Source of the DNA: Erythrophleum ivorense
Taxonomy: Eukaryota > Streptophyta > Magnoliopsida > Fabales > Fabaceae
NCBI GenBank assembly: GCA_026724425.1
Contig: JAIUCV010000002.1
Span: forward strand, 3,539,001 to 3,603,000
DNA length: 64,000 nt
Direction of reading: 5' to 3'
Part shown: positions 35,850 through 50,046 of the stretch, piece after piece
Layout: every line of letters starts with the position of its first letter
How positions within the stretch are numbered: position 1 is the first letter of the stretch
Made by a program: the position numbers and the translations under genes
Notes under the pieces: model-generated
What the model saw: the letters and a program-made list of their open reading frames with translations, nothing else
The model's database searches: none
Told to the model about the DNA's origin: nothing

Positions 35850-38800
35850 TCATGCCCAACCACGGGCTTCAAGAGGGAGGGCCCAATCCTCAATGCCAAC
35901 ATAATCTGGGCTGCCACCTGCAATCCGCCTAGACTGTGGGCGAATCCCATTAATTTTTGGGCTTGGGCTCCTTGAAAACTTGTAATTTGACGTTCCTCCT
36001 CCAGAGCTTGAGGAATCACAGCCCGACCCAATACCAGGCCCTCTCTTTGTGGATGAGTTCCACTGAGGCCCAGGTGAGCCACGTGGCCTGATCGGGCCTT
36101 GACTTCGCACCTTGGCTTTAGCAGAGTGGGTGGCAGCCATATAGCTAGGCACATTCCCACTGGGCTGTCGCTGGTGCTTTCTGTTGGACATTGGGCTTGA
36201 ATCAAGAAACTCTTGGTTCATTAGGCCCAAACCGTTGATGTTGCTTGAGCCTATCGGTGCAACCATGTCCATTTCCACGGTCTTTTCAGACATGTCATCT
36301 GTAGTGGTAGTGGTTGTAGTAGCAAGGGTCATGTAAGACGTCTCACGTGGTCCCACGTGCCTAACATTGTACGGTTGTGATGACATCCAACGCTCCAGCC
36401 AGTTCCAACCCCATTGGGCCTTTTCACGCTCATTGTTATAGGTCCTAACATCGTCACCATCCGGATCTGTCTGCAGAAATTGCTTCTGCGGTTGCTGCAA
36501 TGTGCAAACAATATGGTTTTAGAGCAAAAACGAAGATAATATTTGGTGCTCTTTCAAGTATCAAAAGGAAATTCCCTAACCTGATTGTTGAAAGCGTAAG
36601 CAAGAGCCCTCTCCCTCTTCATTGCAGCTTCATGTTTCCTCTGATCATTTTCCTTGATTTTCTGGCTACTTTGACGCCTATTGTCCCACCTATCCATGTC
36701 AATCCTTTTCATGGGGCTCATAGGATTTGGCTTTTCTTCCTCAAATTCTCTCTCCTCGTATTCCTCCACTCTCTTATGAAGCTTCTCGTGGGTCAACTGG
36801 AATCTGCGAGCTCTTACTCTTGCCTGTACTCGAACCAATGCTTGCATACAGCGCATTGTCATTTGTGCTTGCTTCCTCACATTATGCCCCCTCACAAGTG
36901 CTTGCAGCCTCACCAATCCCTTCAAAGCACGCAGTGCACGTCGAGCCTGCAGATTTTGATAGTGAACAGCAGATTTAATTGGCCTTAGTTGGGCAGCATT
37001 TAGTTTAAAGTTAATTCTTAAATAATTGCAATATTAGAATAACAGAATACCCCAAAAAAAAAATTACTGTAAAGCATTGGAGCAATTACCTAAAAAATAA
37101 GCTGGCCAGAAGGCTATCAGTTAAGGGGATCACCTGAGTTATATATGTACAATCAATGCATGGGGAAATACAAATAGACCAAATAATTAAGTGATTAACG
37201 CTGAGCAGCCGATAGAACTTCTAGTTATGGTGAATGGGGTCCCCCCAACCCCTTTCATTACCCCAACCTGGTAAGATAAGCCAAGTCCCTTTGTTCTGGA
37301 AAGTTTATGAGTTGATAAACAAATATTTTCAATATTGGTTTACTGATTTTTATTTATGATATGGATGACTGAAGAAACTATACGGTACTGCACGTAAGTG
37401 CCACTCATGTATACTTAAAACATGTAAAATTTTCTGGGCATGTGGCTTATTTATAGTCCACACTGAACCAAGGAACCACGAGGTTACATTGTAACACAAA
37501 ATAAGAAACGATGCAGGGTGATCTCAGAAAGTTCCTATAGCAACTACCAAGTAAAGAAAGTAAATAATAGGATTTGCATGTATGCGGCAAGACAATGAGA
37601 AAGTCTTACTAGGTAGCCTCTGTAGTATGATTGAATAAGCGTTGCTGCTCTTTCTTCCCTAGAGTGGCGTCCATAACCTGCCAATCGCACAACTCTGGCT
37701 GCTGCTTGAGCAGCTGCAACCGCAGCTTCAGCGGCCGCAGCGGTGGCCGCTGCCACGGCGATGGCATGATTTCTTTCCTCAGTCACAGGCGTGGATGTGA
37801 TACTATTCTCATTGGTGACATCAGGAGAACTCTCTGCAGGAAAATGCTCAAAAGACACCACCTCTGGCGCTTCAGGCTGCCTTCTCTCTGCACTATCCTT
37901 CTGAAAACAAAGCACTTCCCAGCATTCAGCTCCCAATTAATCATCAATCATTTCGAATATTATAGAAGAGAAAGTGTCAAACAGAATGTGATAAGATGAT
38001 TGGGATCTAACAAAGGAACCACATGATGATCAAGATGAATGATGTGAAGGGTTAGGTGGCATGATAGCTGTGTGACATGGATTCTAGCCCAATTATTTGA
38101 TACATGTTGACATAATAGGGGACCATACACACACATGATTACTTACTGTATTGGGTTCATGGTCCTAATTATAGAGAAAGGGCCAGGCAGCTCAGCATTT
38201 ATGTGGGAGCGCATAAAAGACAACAGAAACAACTAAGATGTTCCCTTACTCAAGTTCTGATGAAGAAATTAGCCTTCAATGCGTAAGGTAGAATTTGATG
38301 ATAGTATTACTTATGCTGCAGATTGGCAATTTCCTTTTTCTTTAGGGGTTGTAAAATTTGGGGGAAATGGGTTAGTTGCCAATTGAAATCAATAATATAT
38401 AAAGATATCTGACTAATCGGTTAGTGCTTTATATATAGACAATCAAAATAGTATTGAATTAAAGATACATACATCAGCCAAACTTCCTATAAATATATAA
38501 AGAAAACATATAGTGACGGGAAACATGGATGTCAAATTGTCAATAAGTGATTGATGACTTAATGCATAATTTAAGTTGTTAAAGATATTATTCAACGGAT
38601 CCCTTCGTTACCCTCAAGTATTACCATTTTTCGGGTTTCAATAGGAGGAAATGTCAAAAAGTCTGTGATTGAAAAAATATGAATGAAACTATATGCCATT
38701 CAAGCAAAATGGAGCACCTTGTAAATTATTTATTAAAGCGTTTGAAAGAGGGATTAAAACAGGGGATTAATCACCTTCTTCGCCGGCGGCGGCGAGTCCT

Positions 38801-38861
38801 TAGAAGACGATTTGAAAACTTTCTTCATCGACGAGAACCATCCGCCTCCTTTCTTCCCCAT
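35850..38861 (-). CDS. IQ67-domain calmodulin-binding protein (IQD21-like), 462 aa
   Basis: Four exons join in frame at phase 0: 38861-38775, 37900-37610, 36946-36581 and 36494-35850. The product starts MGKKGGGWFSSMKKVFKSSS, the usual basic IQD start. An alanine-rich helix follows (AIAVAAATAAAAEAAVAAAQ). The IQ67 domain runs over about residues 110-176: AATLIQSYYRGYL, then ARRALRALKGLVRLQALVRG, then QALVRVQARVRARR. The intron falls between GYL and ARRAL, the position conserved across the IQD family. The C-terminal half is serine/proline-rich and disordered, with PSYMAATHSAKAKVRSQGP-type conserved words. IQD proteins bind calmodulin in a calcium-dependent way and tether it to microtubules, plasma membrane or nucleus. 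Closeness to DMS3 recalls the Arabidopsis IQD21/DMS3 pair, but the subtype is inference. Confidence 0.93.
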
Positions 38862-39340
38862 CTTCGGCCAAAAGATCCGCTTCTTGATACCATCATATAT
38901 ATTACAAATTCATCCATGTCAAGACTTGAAATATACATTCTCAGCAACCTCAAAATCTCTCTAACACACATTACTATATGCTAACAAATCTATGTAACTA
39001 AATTTTATACCCACACAAATAGTCTCAGATACACTAAACGAGGAAGATAAGCTCTGAAACAAACCTGGGATGGATACGGTGTTTTGGATCACTTGGCTTG
39101 AACCTTTACATAGTGTGTCTGGCATGTTTGAGATTCATCCCAAAGTAATGTCTGGTCATCTGGGACAATGCTTCAAGAGAGAGAAACGGAGAAAGAGATT
39201 AGTAACTGTAAGCCCGCGCGATCGCCGATGGTATTTATCACATCCACGGGCGTTAGAGAATGTTATACTCCGTAGTAGAGGCCTTAGACAAATAGAGTTC
39301 TTACACGTCACCCAACTCTCTTCCGGGTGCTCATAATATT
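38862..39340 (-). promoter_or_regulatory. Upstream region of the IQD gene
   Basis: This moderately GC-rich stretch lies just before the IQD start codon and contains an ACGT core (TTACACGTCACC near 39301-39312). It probably includes the leader, perhaps with an intron. No TATA box was fixed. Confidence 0.4.
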
Positions 39341-42330
39341 TGAAAAATTCTTGTGGCTTTATGTATGCTTAAGGATCAAGATCTAATTCATACAACTAAT
39401 TTTACATGTATAAATTAAATGTTAACCTTTACACGCAAAAAAAAAAAATTAATATTTTACTAAGTAGCAAAAATGCAAAACAATAATGCTTGCCCTCTTC
39501 TGTCACATAAATTATTGACGTGGTTTTGCGTGAATTTTTTCTATTTTTTTATAAAGTCATATTTTATTTTATCCTATATTAAATGTATTTATTTGGATCT
39601 GAAACGATATGTAGGTGTGTGGTGGTAAGTATAAATGTAGGTGGCGTGGATAGCAAACATTTAAGCTTCAAAAGTTATGGGCGTTGAAGAAAAAGAGAAA
39701 GGCTATCATTGTTTAAGGTTGGGTTAAGTTTTAGCTTGAAGGTTACTAAAGAGTGGTGGTTAACAAATTTATGTCATTGTGTACTAACGATGCAATTGTG
39801 CTTTTGCCAGTCGTTGAATAATGAGATAATCCATGAGCGGAAGTTTGTACTTCATTCTTCTTTTATCCCGTCATTCTATACTATTTGCAGCTTCGTTAAA
39901 AATATATAACAGTTTTTTACCCACACACACACACACACACATATATGACAGTTATTTTGGTTAATCAGCATTAAAATTGATCAAACCCATCAAACGTTAT
40001 TAAATTTTAAAAATTTCAAATTTATAATTCAATTAATTTTTTTTAAATGAAACTTAAAAGTCTCATTTGCAACTTTTTCCATAAGTGCTTGTTTTTTTTA
40101 ATGGTAAGTCATTTTGTGAGCTATTGGCAACTTTATTGAATATATTAGATATTTTATAATTTGTTTGGCTAAACTTTTGGAAGAGAAGAGCTGTTTATCT
40201 TTATTAAGAAAAAAGTATTTATTTTAGTTAAATGAAATGTTTGGTCTAGTTTTTAAAACAAATAAAATGTTTTTGAATAATAATTGAAGCAAATTTTCTA
40301 GAGCTCCTTGTTTAAAAGAAAATTTACTATTACTCAAAATAATTAATTGCTATTATAACTTTTAAATTTTTTATCTATCCTCTTAAATATATATTTTAAA
40401 TAATTTAACAATAAAAAAATACTTTTAAAAAAAATTTACAAAACACGATAATATTGCTAAAATTCCTTCTCAGATAACTTTGTTGACAAACACAAATTAC
40501 TTCTTTCTATCATATTTTTTTTATAAAATTTCATTTAAAAAAAAACAAAAATTCATGACAATTCCAAATCAGCCCTGCCTTCATTTATGGGTTAGCCAAA
40601 AGACACAAATTTTATTTGGTTAGATAAGATAAAGAGAAAAAAAATAAAAAGTAGATAAATAAAATAAGAAATAATTTTTGTATATTTATTTTTAAAAAAT
40701 AATTTAATGATTCAAATAATAATTTAATAAATAGAGTAATGATTACAATAATATAATAAATATTATACAAACTATATAAAAAGAATATGTTTGTATTGTA
40801 GTGAACCAAACAAAATGTTATATATATTTGATACATTTAAGGTCATAATATTCTTTGACTTTATGTGCCTTTTTTTAATTTTTGTTCTCTTTAATTATAT
40901 TATCTTAAAGGTGTTGGTCCAAGGTTGATTGATTCAAAAACTTTGATAATAACAAAACGTTAATCAATATTATGTAGAAGCTCAAAAATCTGACTTAGTC
41001 TAATAAACTATATTTCAATTGATTCGTTGTTTCACACTTTTAAGAAGGTGTGAATATGTGCTGATCAACAAACTGTTTTATGTGAAAAAAAACAAAAGAG
41101 TTATGGCTCGTTACGTAAAATTAATATGGACAAAAAAGTGTTAGCAGCATTTGTTGCTACTTAATTACTCAAAAATGAATTTCTACTGTAATCTCATTTT
41201 GAGTTCCATGATTAGCATTTAATACAAGTTGATCAACCAAGTTGCATTGACAAACAAACCTTGCGAAGGCTGAAAGTTTTGAACGTTAAAAATTAATCAA
41301 ACTTGTGCCAGTAAAATTAACCGGTGGAGATTAGAATTGTTTCTAACAGATAGTTAATACAAAAAGCCTATAAATACTTAAAGTTGTGAACGCTGTAAGT
41401 ATGAGATAACGTAGAAAAATCAAGAGAAAAGAGCTAGATATTTGAAACGTGATTACTTGCTTAAGAATTGATATATCTGAATGTTAGAAGCATTATTGTG
41501 AGAGTTTGATATTCATTATAAAAGAAAAGTAGTGTTAGTTGAAAGTTGAAAAATAATTGTTGGTGAGCTATTAAAAACCTTTTTATGAAATCACCGAATG
41601 GTGAGGCTTGTAAGTGATATTGTCCACATCTTTGTAAACTTTTGTTGATAAGTGAAAAATCCTTTAAGAGTTATAAGAGGATTAGACATAAGTCAAGATA
41701 AATTGAACCACAATAAATTTTTGTATGCATCTTTTATCTATTTTGATATCTAGTCATCTATTTTTGAAAAATCTTACTTTAATATTAATTGCATCATTAA
41801 CTGTATTTTATAAGCTTTTTACAACATCTTAGTATTGGCATAACTATTTTTACTTATTACAAATTTATCTACACAAATGCCCTCTACTTATCTCTAGTTA
41901 AGATAGAGGACTGTTAGTCTTTCACTTTTAAAAAAATATTAAAATTGCATATTCTACACATCATACCTATTCATCTCCCTTTAAATGTAATTATCAAAAG
42001 GCACATAAAATTAACGGCTAATTATATTCTAATCAATATTATATATGATGCAACCATTTAATCATTTGTCAAATGAATATTTTATAATTATTAGAGTCCA
42101 TGAACAGTCGAAAAATTCATCGGGTTGACCATCTAAACATTTCACTGGCCATCGTAACCCGCGTGAGTTCATTAGGCCCTATAGAAATTAATTTAATTCT
42201 AAAATATTTTACCAATTGCTCACCTCTCTAACTATTAAATCACGTCTAGTACTTTTATCTGAAACTATTTTGTTTATGTAGTCAAGTGTATAATATAAAT
42301 AACCTTGTCAACTTGCTTAATGACTTAACT

Positions 42331-42332
<2 letters not shown>

Positions 42333-42369
<37 letters not shown>
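42333..42369. repeat. (AT)n microsatellite
   Basis: A perfect AT dinucleotide run of about 37 bases in gene-poor DNA. Confidence 0.9.
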
Positions 42370-42371
<2 letters not shown>

Positions 42372-44525
42372 TGGTTTGTTTTAGAATAAACGAGTAAGTT
42401 CACTTACGCGCTTGCATTGTTTATTAGTAACACAATTTTTTTATATAGCAAATTATATATACATTAACTGAATTTTACAAAAATTGCATAGACTTATATT
42501 TAATTTTTAAAATATATATTTTAGTTTAATTTTAAATCTATTGAGTAAAATACTCTCTATAAAAAATATTTATGCAGATTAATAAAAAATTATAGTAAAA
42601 TATATAAATCTCTCCTCTTTTTAAAAACCTATACAAACTTTCTATGAGTTGTGCTTAAATTATATAGATCTATCTTTTATTTTCAAAACCAATACAAAGC
42701 TCCCTTAAGCTTTGTTGAAATTATGTACATAGACCATCACTAATTTTTTTTAATTATACAGATATCTTATCTATTTTCAAAAATATACATAGACCTCTTT
42801 TGAAAATAGAATGGAGGTCTGTATAATTTCAAGAAAATTTAAGGAAAGTTAGTATAATTTTAGCAAAATTTAAGAATTGTTTGTATTGATTTTAAAAATA
42901 GAGGGAGGTCTATGTAATTTTAGTAAAATTTTAAAAAAATTCATATAATTTGAACAAAATTCCAAATATGTTTGTATATAAGTTTTAAAAATAAAAAAGA
43001 GGTCCACGTAACTTTAGTAAAATTCAAAAGAAATCTGTATATTTTATTGGAAGAAAATTAACATTGGACTAGTATAGTAACTTTTTATTCTAAAGAAAAT
43101 TTATGTATATTTTAAAAATAGAAAGAAAGCTGATATAATTTTAATGAAATTTAAGAAAAAAATATATAATTAACTATTTTTTATATTCTGAAGAATTGAA
43201 ATTAGAGTATCCCTTTAATTGTTTAGGTTGGAGATTGATCAAATTAATTATTGTTATTAAAACCCAGGGACATGACATCACGCAGAACAAGAAAAAAAAA
43301 AAAAAAGCCTATACAATACGTGGTATATAGGATGGAAGGTTTGAACTCCCGTGAGTGACGAGAAAGTCCCGAGCTAGTACCCATCTTGCACGCCAACGCC
43401 ATGTAAGCTGGCCTGTCTATTTTCGCGTATTTCCATTAATTGGTCCCACCCTTTAGAATCTGATGAGCCTGTAACATATTCTATTGATATTGCAGATGAC
43501 AATCAAAGTGTCATCAATATGCCCCATATAAGATGCAAAGCAACTTTCATTTACCCCTTTTAATAGGTAATATGAAGGAGGTGCTCACCCAATAATTGTT
43601 ATCCATTCATTTCCAGTTTAACAATGTTATTGCTTTCAATTGTGAGTTAAGTCATAAACTTTTTTTTTTGGGTCAAAATAGAAATTTCATTTTTAAGAGT
43701 ACTTAGCCAGTGTCAAAAGTTCATCATTGAGAGAGCTGAAATTCTGAGGGTTTCCCACTCCCCCCTCCCCAGTGGGTTTCCCACTCCTTTGTTATCAAAA
43801 AAAAAAAAAGAAAAAGGAAATTCTGAGGGGCACATCTCCCTCTACAATCATCCAAAATAAGGTTACTCAAAATATCAGGGATACATTCAGAATAAACGGC
43901 ATTCTCCTGATGTAATGCTTCAACCTTGGCCAAAAAATCTGCTCAACAGTAATCGCTGTCCTGAAGATATGCTTGATGCTTTATCTTTCAAATCTGGTAA
44001 TAGCCCTCCTCTTATGCTCCCATATGTCAAAATGTAATAGATTATGAATTGAGTTAGAAGTTTAATCTTTTTTAGTAAGTAAAATGATAATAAGTTATTC
44101 TAATATTGTCAATCATCGTGTCAATAACGTGTAAAATTTATTTTAACTCATACACTTATATCCGTCAAATTTTCAAACTTCTATGTCCATTATTTTAACT
44201 TTACGAATTAGCATAGGTGTCAAGTTCTACTGAAAAGATTAAACATTAAAATATTTTCTTAAAAAATAATTAATTACCAACATGATTTCCTAATATAAAT
44301 AAAAAAAGAAAAAAAGCAGGGCATCTTAAAGTTTAATGTTTAATGTATTTGAATTTTAAATTTATTTGTATAAAATGAAATATGAAAATCGACATGGGAA
44401 ATGGAGGTTTAAGCAATAATAAATACATGCAACTCGATCACAACTGTTATATGTGTACTGGAAGAAATTGAGCATTTGAGACCATCACGAGGGTTAGAGA
44501 CAGTTGGACGTCACAAGTGTGCGTG

Positions 44526-44529
<4 letters not shown>

Positions 44530-44557
<28 letters not shown>
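44530..44557. repeat. (TA)n microsatellite
   Basis: A perfect TA run of about 28 bases following GTGCGTGTGTTT. Confidence 0.9.
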
Positions 44558-46802
44558 CTTTTGATTATGTTGAGCTGTGATCTGAACCTTCATACAAGGT
44601 TACCTGCCTCTTACGGAGTAATGGACAGAGGTTCATGGTTGTGGTAGATAGGGAAAACAAATTGGAGTTTATCGAAAACGGGTGCATCAATTAAGAAGGA
44701 GAGGAGTCTTACTAGTTACTACTTATTTATGTGGCCTCGATTTTGGTGACGAGGGCCTTTCAACATAAATATGTTACTTGACACTGCTTCATTATCCACA
44801 GAGCATTGTCACCTCACAATCGTGCCAAAAAGGGAACTGGTACGATTGATGTTTTACGAAACAAATTTACTCGAATACCTCTTGTTATCTTGTTCTCTCA
44901 ACTTCGTTAGTGTAACTCATTACACGTAACTTTGATCATGAGTCCCACAGCTTGTTTAGTCTGGTCCAAAAAGAATGAATAAGTCTAAAAAATGAAGTTC
45001 TATTAAAAAAGGGGCGTGCTTGAAAATATGCATTATTTTCAAATCATTTAACGTGAATTACATCGCATGTCATATATGTAAGTGAATTTTATTTTATTAT
45101 TTACTTTTTTTTGTTAATATAAATGTTACATACTCATAGTGTTAATTTAATATAGCATACAATTGATTATATTAACAAATTTTAACCAAATACTAATAAA
45201 AGTTTAAAAGTAGAGACTAAATTATAAAAATAAATAAATTTTAAGAATTGAATTAAAATTTTAAAATCATGGGGACCAAATAAAAAATTGAGCAAAATTA
45301 TAAGGACTAAAAAAATAATTTAACCTTCTTTTTTCTAATATATTGATGATTTTATATAATCAATTTTATTTACTTACAGTTGAATGTTTTTATTTCTAAC
45401 TCAAAGAAGAATTGACCATTTTCTTTTCTTTTTTTTTAACTCAGCTTAAGTTTTTAAATGATTAATTGTGTTTATATAGAGTTCAAGAATTATTTTTTTT
45501 AATTTTTTAATTTGTAGTCTTTTTTTTTTTGTTTTATAAACTATAGTTCTTAACCTAATTTTTTATATTTTTATCTTTTAAATTAAATTTTAAGAATGCA
45601 TTCTAGGAATGAGATTAATAAGATATTTTTATCTCCAAGTAGAATACTTAAGATTCTTACCAAACTTAAAATAGAAGGCAAATATACAAAATAGATAATA
45701 CTATCTAAATTTTAAAAAAAATTGTGCCAAAAAAACAAAAGACCGAATGAGCTAAGCTTAAAGGAGGACAATTTGAACTTGAACCCAGGCCGAACCAATT
45801 TATGTAACAATATTTTTATAAAAAACTTACTCATTTTTATGAGTTTGGTTCGTGATCCAGTCTTATTACAGATTTTTGGTATAGTAGTATATCTCTTCTG
45901 TAGCTAGCAAGTTTGGTTATTTTCCTGATTGCAAGTGTACAATTGGGATCATAACGGAGATACATGTATGCTAATTACACATTAATTCTACTGTTTCTGC
46001 CACCTAACAATACGTAAGTGGGAAAGAGCCTAATTTAATTTGGTGGTCAATGACACAAAACAAGCTATTCAACTACTGAATGTAATCATGCGCCATTAAT
46101 GTTACTTTACATTTAATTAAGGTTCGGTACAACCGATTTATTTGGGTGACATCTCATTTTTCATGCTCGTGGAGTGACTGTGCAAGCAAACAGCCGCTTT
46201 CTAGTTTTTTTTTTTTTTTAAAGATAGTCTTTCCAGTTAGTTGTAACACAATAAAGAGAAGTTGAACTTATTTATTTTAAATTTTGTTTCATTTATAAAT
46301 TTATTATTTATAAAAAACTATAATTGACCACTTAATTTATTAATTATATTATAATAACTCTATTCTTGTTTAAATTAACTTAATTTTAACTTTAATTATG
46401 TAAAATTACTAAAATACTCTTTTCATAGTTTAACACTGATTGCAAAAATTGCACTATCCTTCCTCATTTTTGCCACCAGTTCCAATATCTCTCACACTTT
46501 ATAATAAATTGCAATTGATCCTCTCATGCATTAAATTGTAGTATCCTCTAATTTAAACTTAAACTTTATTATTGGAGATGGAGGGCAATTGCAATTACAG
46601 AGACATTTCAACTAGGTGTAAATAGTATGGTAGATAAGTGTAATTTCTCATTAAACAATAGGAAGAATAATTTCACATAGCTATAATTAAACTTAAATAT
46701 TGATTTAGATGAAATAGTGTTATTGCAATGAGGTTAATAGGTCAGTAAGTTAATTGTAATTTTGCTTTTCTTGAAAATAAATGCCAAAAAAAAAGTTACT
46801 TT

Positions 46803-47106
46803 AGTATTTCCTCTGGTTTCATATATAAGAAACAAATAATTAATTTACGAGTATTAAAAAAATTAGTTAAAAGTAATTAATCTTCTTAATTTTGTCTCAA
46901 ATAAAAATTATTTTTCAAAAATACCCATATTTAATATGTGCACTTTCTTCTTGAAATTAATGACTACCACTACTCATAATTTGAATGACTTATTTAATAA
47001 AGGACATAATTGAAATACTGTAATTAATATGGTAGTTTGTTTCTTATATATAAGACCAAATTAAGTTTTAAAAAAGTCTCTTATATATGAGACCAGAGAG
47101 AATATT
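46803..47106. mobile_element. Stowaway-like MITE, ~304 bp
   Basis: The left end AGTATTTCCTCTGGTTTCAT and the right end, reverse complemented (AATATTCTCTCTGGTCTCAT), are inverted copies. Each is followed by ATATAAGA. The CTCTGGTYYCATATATAAGA type of terminus is characteristic of Stowaway/mariner-like MITEs. The interior is AT-rich and non-coding. Confidence 0.7.
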
Positions 47107-48783
47107 ATTGAAGTGGCCATAATGTCATAGATAATTGGATCATTGAGATTTCATATGCTAAAATCAAACATTTTTAGTTGAATCTCGTCTTGAAGGTTAA
47201 AATTAATGAAATAATTTCAGTTTAAGCTTTTTTGTGTGTTAAAAAAAAAAAGATCAAAACCCAAAAAGATAAAAAGAAAAAATACAATAAGGAAATGTAA
47301 CTCTCAAAAGGGATTAAATAAGATAGAATAAAACTTCTAAAATCAAGAAAAAACAGAATATGCAATATATATAAGGGCTGTTCAATATGATGAGGATCAA
47401 TATCTAGCATGAAGCTTTTATTAGCAAGTCAATCAGCAGATTAATTTGCCTCATAGGTAATTTCAAATTCACATAACGCTCTTTATGTGTTAATTGCTGC
47501 TTATAAAACTCAATTATATACAAGCCAATTAGTCTGTGCTTGAGCTTTATCTTGTAGGGTTTGATAAAGAAGCATGTAAGAAGATGCACAAAACCAGTTT
47601 TTTTTTTTAATAAAAAAACTGTACAGGTAAACGGCCCCAACAGAGTCATTGAGAAATGAAAGCTTGTTGTAAAGTCACTTACCTCTCCCAAGTCAGGTAG
47701 TTCTGAATTCTGATGTAGACGACAATGCTTTCATCTTGAAAGATGACAGAAAGTGCAATTTACTCCGTAAAATAAAAAGTAATATTCATTGATATGCACT
47801 TCAATTCTCTTGGAATCGTTATAGAGTCTGCGGAATGAAATTTTAAATGTATGAGAAAGCACGTTCTTAAAATTATTCAGACTTTTTTTTGGACAAATAT
47901 CAAAGAAAAAAGTCGTAATACTAAAAAAAGTTATAAAGGTAGAAGCGATGTGCTGTCCAGATTTTGTCATCATCAAGACCCAAAAAGAAAAGTATGGCCC
48001 AAAATCACATTACAAAAGGAATATGAAAAAGATAAGCAGATGGAAGAAAAGAAAGGGCTAAATACTAATAAATGATAAAATTAGGCCCACCCACAGAGAT
48101 TATGGTTTGCCCAAAAAGGGTTGGAAATGGTGTTGTTTTTCATACGATCTTCAGGTGTCCATCTTGTGTTATTTGTTTGGTTGTAATTTTGGTGAAACGC
48201 TTTGTTTACTTTCTTATTATTTTATTTAAGGTTTGTTCATTGAAGGTGTATTACCTCGTGATCTTTGTGCCATTTTTTCCTTTGGCTACGCATAAAATAT
48301 TAAAGCAACAACCCTTAGCCATGTCATATCATATAATTTTTTAAAAAATTAATATTTTTTCATAAAAGCTTTCTTTATTATATTTTTTGAAAAAAAATTT
48401 ATATATAAATTTATATAAAATTTTTAATTAAAATACGACAAATGTATAAATTTTCAATAAAATCATGGCAAATGTATAGTTTTTGTAAATCATTATATGT
48501 TTTTTATTACATTACATATTTATTATGATAATATTAAAAAATTATATACTTGTCATTGTCATGTTTAATTAAAAATTTTGATAATAAAAATATAAGAAAT
48601 TATATATAACTTTATTTTTTTTAAAAAAAATTGTTTTTCTAGAATTAAATTATATTAATTAATCCAAAATTTTAGTTACTTTCAGTTATCCAGGGCTACA
48701 GTTAAAATAACTATTACTGAGCATCAGGTCAAGTTCAGTAACTGAGTTTAACAATAATTGGAAAGTGCATCTGAAATGATTTT
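47107..48783. other. AT-rich intergenic DNA
   Basis: Short frames on both strands show no recognisable domain. No element ends were identified. Confidence 0.45.
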
Positions 48784-49255
48784 GCAAATAATGAATGATT
48801 CATATTATATATGGTCCTGTTTGTCTGTGTAGAAGTCGCCGCAGAAAGTGTCTGCAAACTACATCAGTATATCTCATTTACTCATTTCTATTTTGATTCG
48901 ATTGCCTCCATCAATCGCTATAAAGTTATTAAAAAAACATTATATTTAAAAACTTTAAGTAAAAAAATATTTATTATAAAAAAATTAAATATTTTAAAAT
49001 ATTTTTAAAAAACCTAAAATTTTAGATGTTATGACAAAATATCATTTACCTTTGTTAGAGATATAATACATTTTTAACATTAAAAATTTAGTTATATTTC
49101 TTTATGGTATTCAAAATATCAAGTCTTTTACTTTTTAAAAAATAATTTTAAAATTAAAAATACTTAAAAATAAATATCTTAAATTTAAAATTCTCGATGT
49201 AATTTTCCCAGTAATTTTGCGGTTAATAACATCATGTCAGTTTGTTCGTCAAAAC
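48784..49255. repeat. Direct repeat upstream of DMS3, copy 1 (~470 bp)
   Basis: This block is about 80% identical by eye to 49556-50022 over its whole length. Shared landmarks in order are GCCGCAGAAAGTGT, TGCAAACTA, ATCGCTATAAAGTTATTAAA, GACAAAATATCATTTA and TTTGTTC. It ends in a TA/TG microsatellite. No protein is encoded. Confidence 0.85.

Positions 49256-49256
<1 letters not shown>

Positions 49257-49307
<51 letters not shown>
49257..49307. repeat. Compound (TA)n(TG)n microsatellite
   Basis: About 14 bases of TA followed by about 36 bases of TG. It lies at the end of copy 1 of the direct repeat. Confidence 0.95.
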
Positions 49308-49309
<2 letters not shown>

Positions 49310-49555
49310 TATATTGTCCAGAAAAGATTAAAAAGCACCGACGCCGAGTGCCCACGGTATGTTTCGTTTGGAATAAATAAAGACAAAGGAAGGTCGTGGA
49401 TTGTATGCCAAAATCAAACCTAGAGAGGGAGAAAAGAGAACTCAACTATTACTCAGTCTCCAATTTCTTTTTTTTTAATAGGAATATAAAAATTATTTTT
49501 TTACTTTTTATTTCTTTTTTTATCATAATAATTCTAAGTATTTAAATAATCCTTT

Positions 49556-50022
49556 TGTAAATAATAAATGATTAATATTATATATGGCCCAGTTTGTCTG
49601 TATGAAAATTGCCGCAGAAAGTGTATGCAAACTATATCAGTGTCTCGAACATTTACTCATATTTTTATTTTGATTTGATTGCTTCTATTAATCGCTATAA
49701 AGTTATTAAAAAATTATATTTAAAGACTTTAAATTAAAGATATTTATTATAAAAAATTTTGAATTTTAAAATTATTTTAAAAATTTACAAGACCTAAAAT
49801 TTTGATATGACAAAATATCATTTAGTTTTGCGAAAGATATAATATTTTTCTGACATTAAAAATTAAAAAATATTTCTTAATAATATTTAAAATATTATGT
49901 CTTTTAATCTTTTAAAATAATTTTAAAATTTAGAAAACTTAAAAATAAATACTTTTTAACTTAAAATTCGTAATTTTTCAAATAACGACGGATCAACCAA
50001 CAACATGCCATTTTGTTCACCA
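49556..50022. repeat. Direct repeat upstream of DMS3, copy 2 (~470 bp)
   Basis: Second copy of the block at 48784-49255, in the same orientation and separated from it by about 300 bp. Differences are scattered substitutions and small indels, so the duplication is not recent. It ends in a (CA)n tract followed by TATA (50023-50044). Confidence 0.85.
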
Positions 50023-50046
50023 ACACACACACACACACATATATGA

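Larger units (their letters stand above)
39341..46802. other. Gene-poor AT-rich intergenic DNA
   Basis: No intact gene was recognised in these 7.5 kb. There are (AC)n and (AT)n microsatellites at about 39921-39946, 42333-42369 and 44530-44557, poly-A/T runs, and repeated phrases such as ATAGACCTC with AAAATAGAG around 42600-43150. A short minus-strand frame at 43724-43933 may be a LINE tail but is too weak to call. Confidence 0.5.

Noticed and set aside
36500..36988. 162-codon plus-strand frame opposite the IQD exon
   Set aside because: It is antisense to the IQ67-coding exon and its codon pattern follows that gene.
43724..43933. Possible LINE RNase H-like tail on the minus strand
   Set aside because: AKVEALHQENAVYSE and DILSNLILDD are suggestive of such tails, but there is no catalytic residue pattern or adjoining reverse transcriptase.
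47404..47691. 95-codon minus-strand frame in gene-poor DNA
   Set aside because: Low-complexity, no domain, and no splice-supported neighbours.
49185..49445. Open frames rich in TH or CV repeats
   Set aside because: They are the translation of the (TG)n/(CA)n microsatellite in both directions, not a gene.
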